Part shown: positions 14,951 to 15,305 of the stretch, one piece after another
Position numbering within the stretch: position 1 is the first letter of the stretch
Layout of the letters: each line of letters starts with the position of its first letter
Assembly (NCBI GenBank): GCA_964426355.1
Contig: CAYRRA010000104.1
Location: forward strand, 1-15,305
Reading direction: 5' to 3'
Source of the DNA: JAJFTV01 sp964426355
GTDB taxonomy: Bacteria; Chloroflexota; Anaerolineae; Anaerolineales; Anaerolineaceae
DNA length: 15,305 nucleotides
Program-made: the position numbers and the translations under genes
Notes under the pieces: model-generated
Seen by the model: the letters and a program-made list of their open reading frames with translations, nothing else
The model's database searches: none
What the model was told of the DNA's origin: nothing

Positions 14951-14987
14951 CGAACTGGCAACAGTTCGAGGACTGGCAACAGTTCGA
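14951..14987 (+). repeat. Two tandem copies of a 16-base element forming GCAA tetraloop hairpins
   Basis: ACTGGCAACAGTTCGA occurs at 14954-14969 and again at 14972-14987, a period of 18. The first copy lies in a perfect 7-bp hairpin, CGAACTG-GCAA-CAGTTCG (14951-14968). The second has a 4-bp core, ACTG-GCAA-CAGT, extendable with one wobble. GCAA is a GNRA tetraloop. The second copy ends two bases before tRNA-Tyr. Confidence 0.7.
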
Positions 14988-14989
14988 CT

Positions 14990-15073
14990 GGGCGGTTACC
15001 CAAGTGGCCAAAGGGACCTGACTGTAAATCAGCTGGCACATTGCCTTCGGAGGTTCGAATCCTTCACCGCCCA
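14990..15073 (+). tRNA. tRNA-Tyr (anticodon GTA)
   Basis: An 84-base class II tRNA: acceptor GGGCGGT with ACCGCCC; D stem CCC/GGG; anticodon loop CTGTAAA with anticodon GTA; a long variable arm with stem GGCA/TGCC; T stem GGAGG/CCTTC (one G-T) around TTCGAAT; discriminator A. CCA is not encoded. The top pair of the anticodon stem (27:43) is a C-C mismatch; the other four pairs are good. Confidence 0.95.
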
Positions 15074-15126
15074 CTGGTTTTTTCATTGCCGGGTACGACT
15101 GTGAATAAGCCAGAAGAAAACAGCGT

Positions 15127-15199
15127 GCCCTCATAGCTCAGTCGGTAGAGCACGTTCTTGGTAAGAACGGGGTCATGGGTTCAAATCCCATTGAGGGCT
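15127..15199 (+). tRNA. tRNA-Thr (anticodon GGT)
   Basis: A 73-base cloverleaf: acceptor GCCCTCA with TGAGGGC; D stem GCTC/GAGC; anticodon stem CGTTC/GAACG around TTGGTAA, anticodon GGT; T stem ATGGG/CCCAT; discriminator T. Together with the first tRNA it covers ACA/ACC-type threonine codons. The 53-base spacer before it contains no further tRNA. Confidence 0.96.
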
Positions 15200-15219
15200 T
15201 TAGCTGGATAGTGAAATAA

Positions 15220-15239
15220 TATAATGTTATTTTAAGGAG
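15220..15239 (+). promoter_or_regulatory. tuf leader: possible -10 and ribosome binding site
   Basis: TATAAT lies at 15220-15225 without a good -35, since the needed position falls at the end of the tRNA-Thr gene. AAGGAG (15234-15239) sits 11 bases before the tuf ATG. An extra promoter here could allow tuf expression independent of the tRNAs, but the short distance to the start would leave almost no leader, so the ribosome site is the firmer part. Confidence 0.45.
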
Positions 15240-15250
15240 AGAAAAACAGC

Positions 15251-15305
15251 ATGGCGAAGCAGAAATTTGACCGATCAAAGCCGCACATGAACGTAGGCAC
15301 AATGG
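15251..15305 (+). CDS. tuf: Elongation factor Tu, N-terminal fragment
   Basis: The visible residues MAKQKFDRSKPHMNVGTM match the EF-Tu N-terminus, MAKxKFxRxKPHxNVGTIGH, just before the G1 loop of the GTPase domain. EF-Tu carries aminoacyl-tRNA to the ribosome. The gene runs off the right edge. It lies 51 bases after tRNA-Thr(GGT) and probably shares the tRNA transcript, as in the enterobacterial tufB operon. Met13 stands where Val is usual. Confidence 0.95.
   Translation, partial: MAKQKFDRSKPHMNVGTM

Noticed and set aside
14951..14987. CRISPR-like repeat
   Set aside because: Only two 16-base units with no real spacer between them, inside a tRNA spacer; not an array.
15074..15126. Possible tRNA-Gly expected from the enterobacterial order
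   Set aside because: The 53-base spacer is too short and has no acceptor, T-arm or anticodon stem.

Overview
The window is ordinary bacterial chromosome carrying one obvious foreign-looking island. The organism is most likely a member of Chloroflexota (class Anaerolineae or a relative). This rests on a large MalT/LAL-type LuxR regulator, paired S9 peptidases, and a degenerate metallo-beta-lactamase-like protein of a type I associate with that group; it is recognition by eye, not a placed phylogeny. Most of the DNA is moderately GC-rich. The restriction-modification gene at 3620-6136 is visibly AT-richer and uses AT-ending codons.

Layout. (1) 1-735: the N-terminus of an exported, Tat-type lipoprotein FAD oxidoreductase (minus strand, cut by the window edge). 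A divergent intergenic region follows, with an operator-like inverted repeat beside an extended -10 promoter. (2) 736-3507: a 923-residue MalT-like regulator with an N-terminal NTPase and a C-terminal LuxR helix-turn-helix. (3) 3620-6136: a single polypeptide that joins an Eco57I/PstI-type N6-adenine DNA methyltransferase to a complete BsuBI/PstI-type restriction endonuclease. It has its own strong -10 and a dyad in its promoter. This is the most striking gene in the window. (4) 6254-12312, all minus strand: transcription probably runs from a membrane protein with a degenerate GGDEF domain, through two tandem S9 prolyl-oligopeptidase-family enzymes (the second with an unexplained C-terminal domain), then an internally deleted AAA ATPase pseudogene, to a small atypical tyrosine-phosphatase-like protein. 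(5) 12479-14553, minus strand: a tight three-gene operon holding an MBL-fold protein that has lost zinc ligands, a small conserved-looking protein, and MutY with a C-terminal Nudix domain whose catalytic box is intact. It starts from a clear -10 near 14578 and probably ends at a terminator near 12400. (6) 14668-15305, plus strand: a stable-RNA/translation operon made of tRNA-Thr(TGT), a structured spacer, tRNA-Tyr(GTA), tRNA-Thr(GGT) and the start of tuf (EF-Tu). It is driven by a near-consensus promoter at 14767-14795.

How the parts fit together. The regulator may control the divergent FAD oxidoreductase. The restriction-modification protein is a self-contained defence unit inserted between the regulator and the peptidase cluster. 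The MutY operon serves oxidative-damage repair. The tRNA-tuf block preserves an arrangement also known from the enterobacterial tufB operon, without its tRNA-Gly. Several genes share a theme of lost or altered active-site motifs (the MBL, GGDEF and phosphatase-like proteins and the ATPase).
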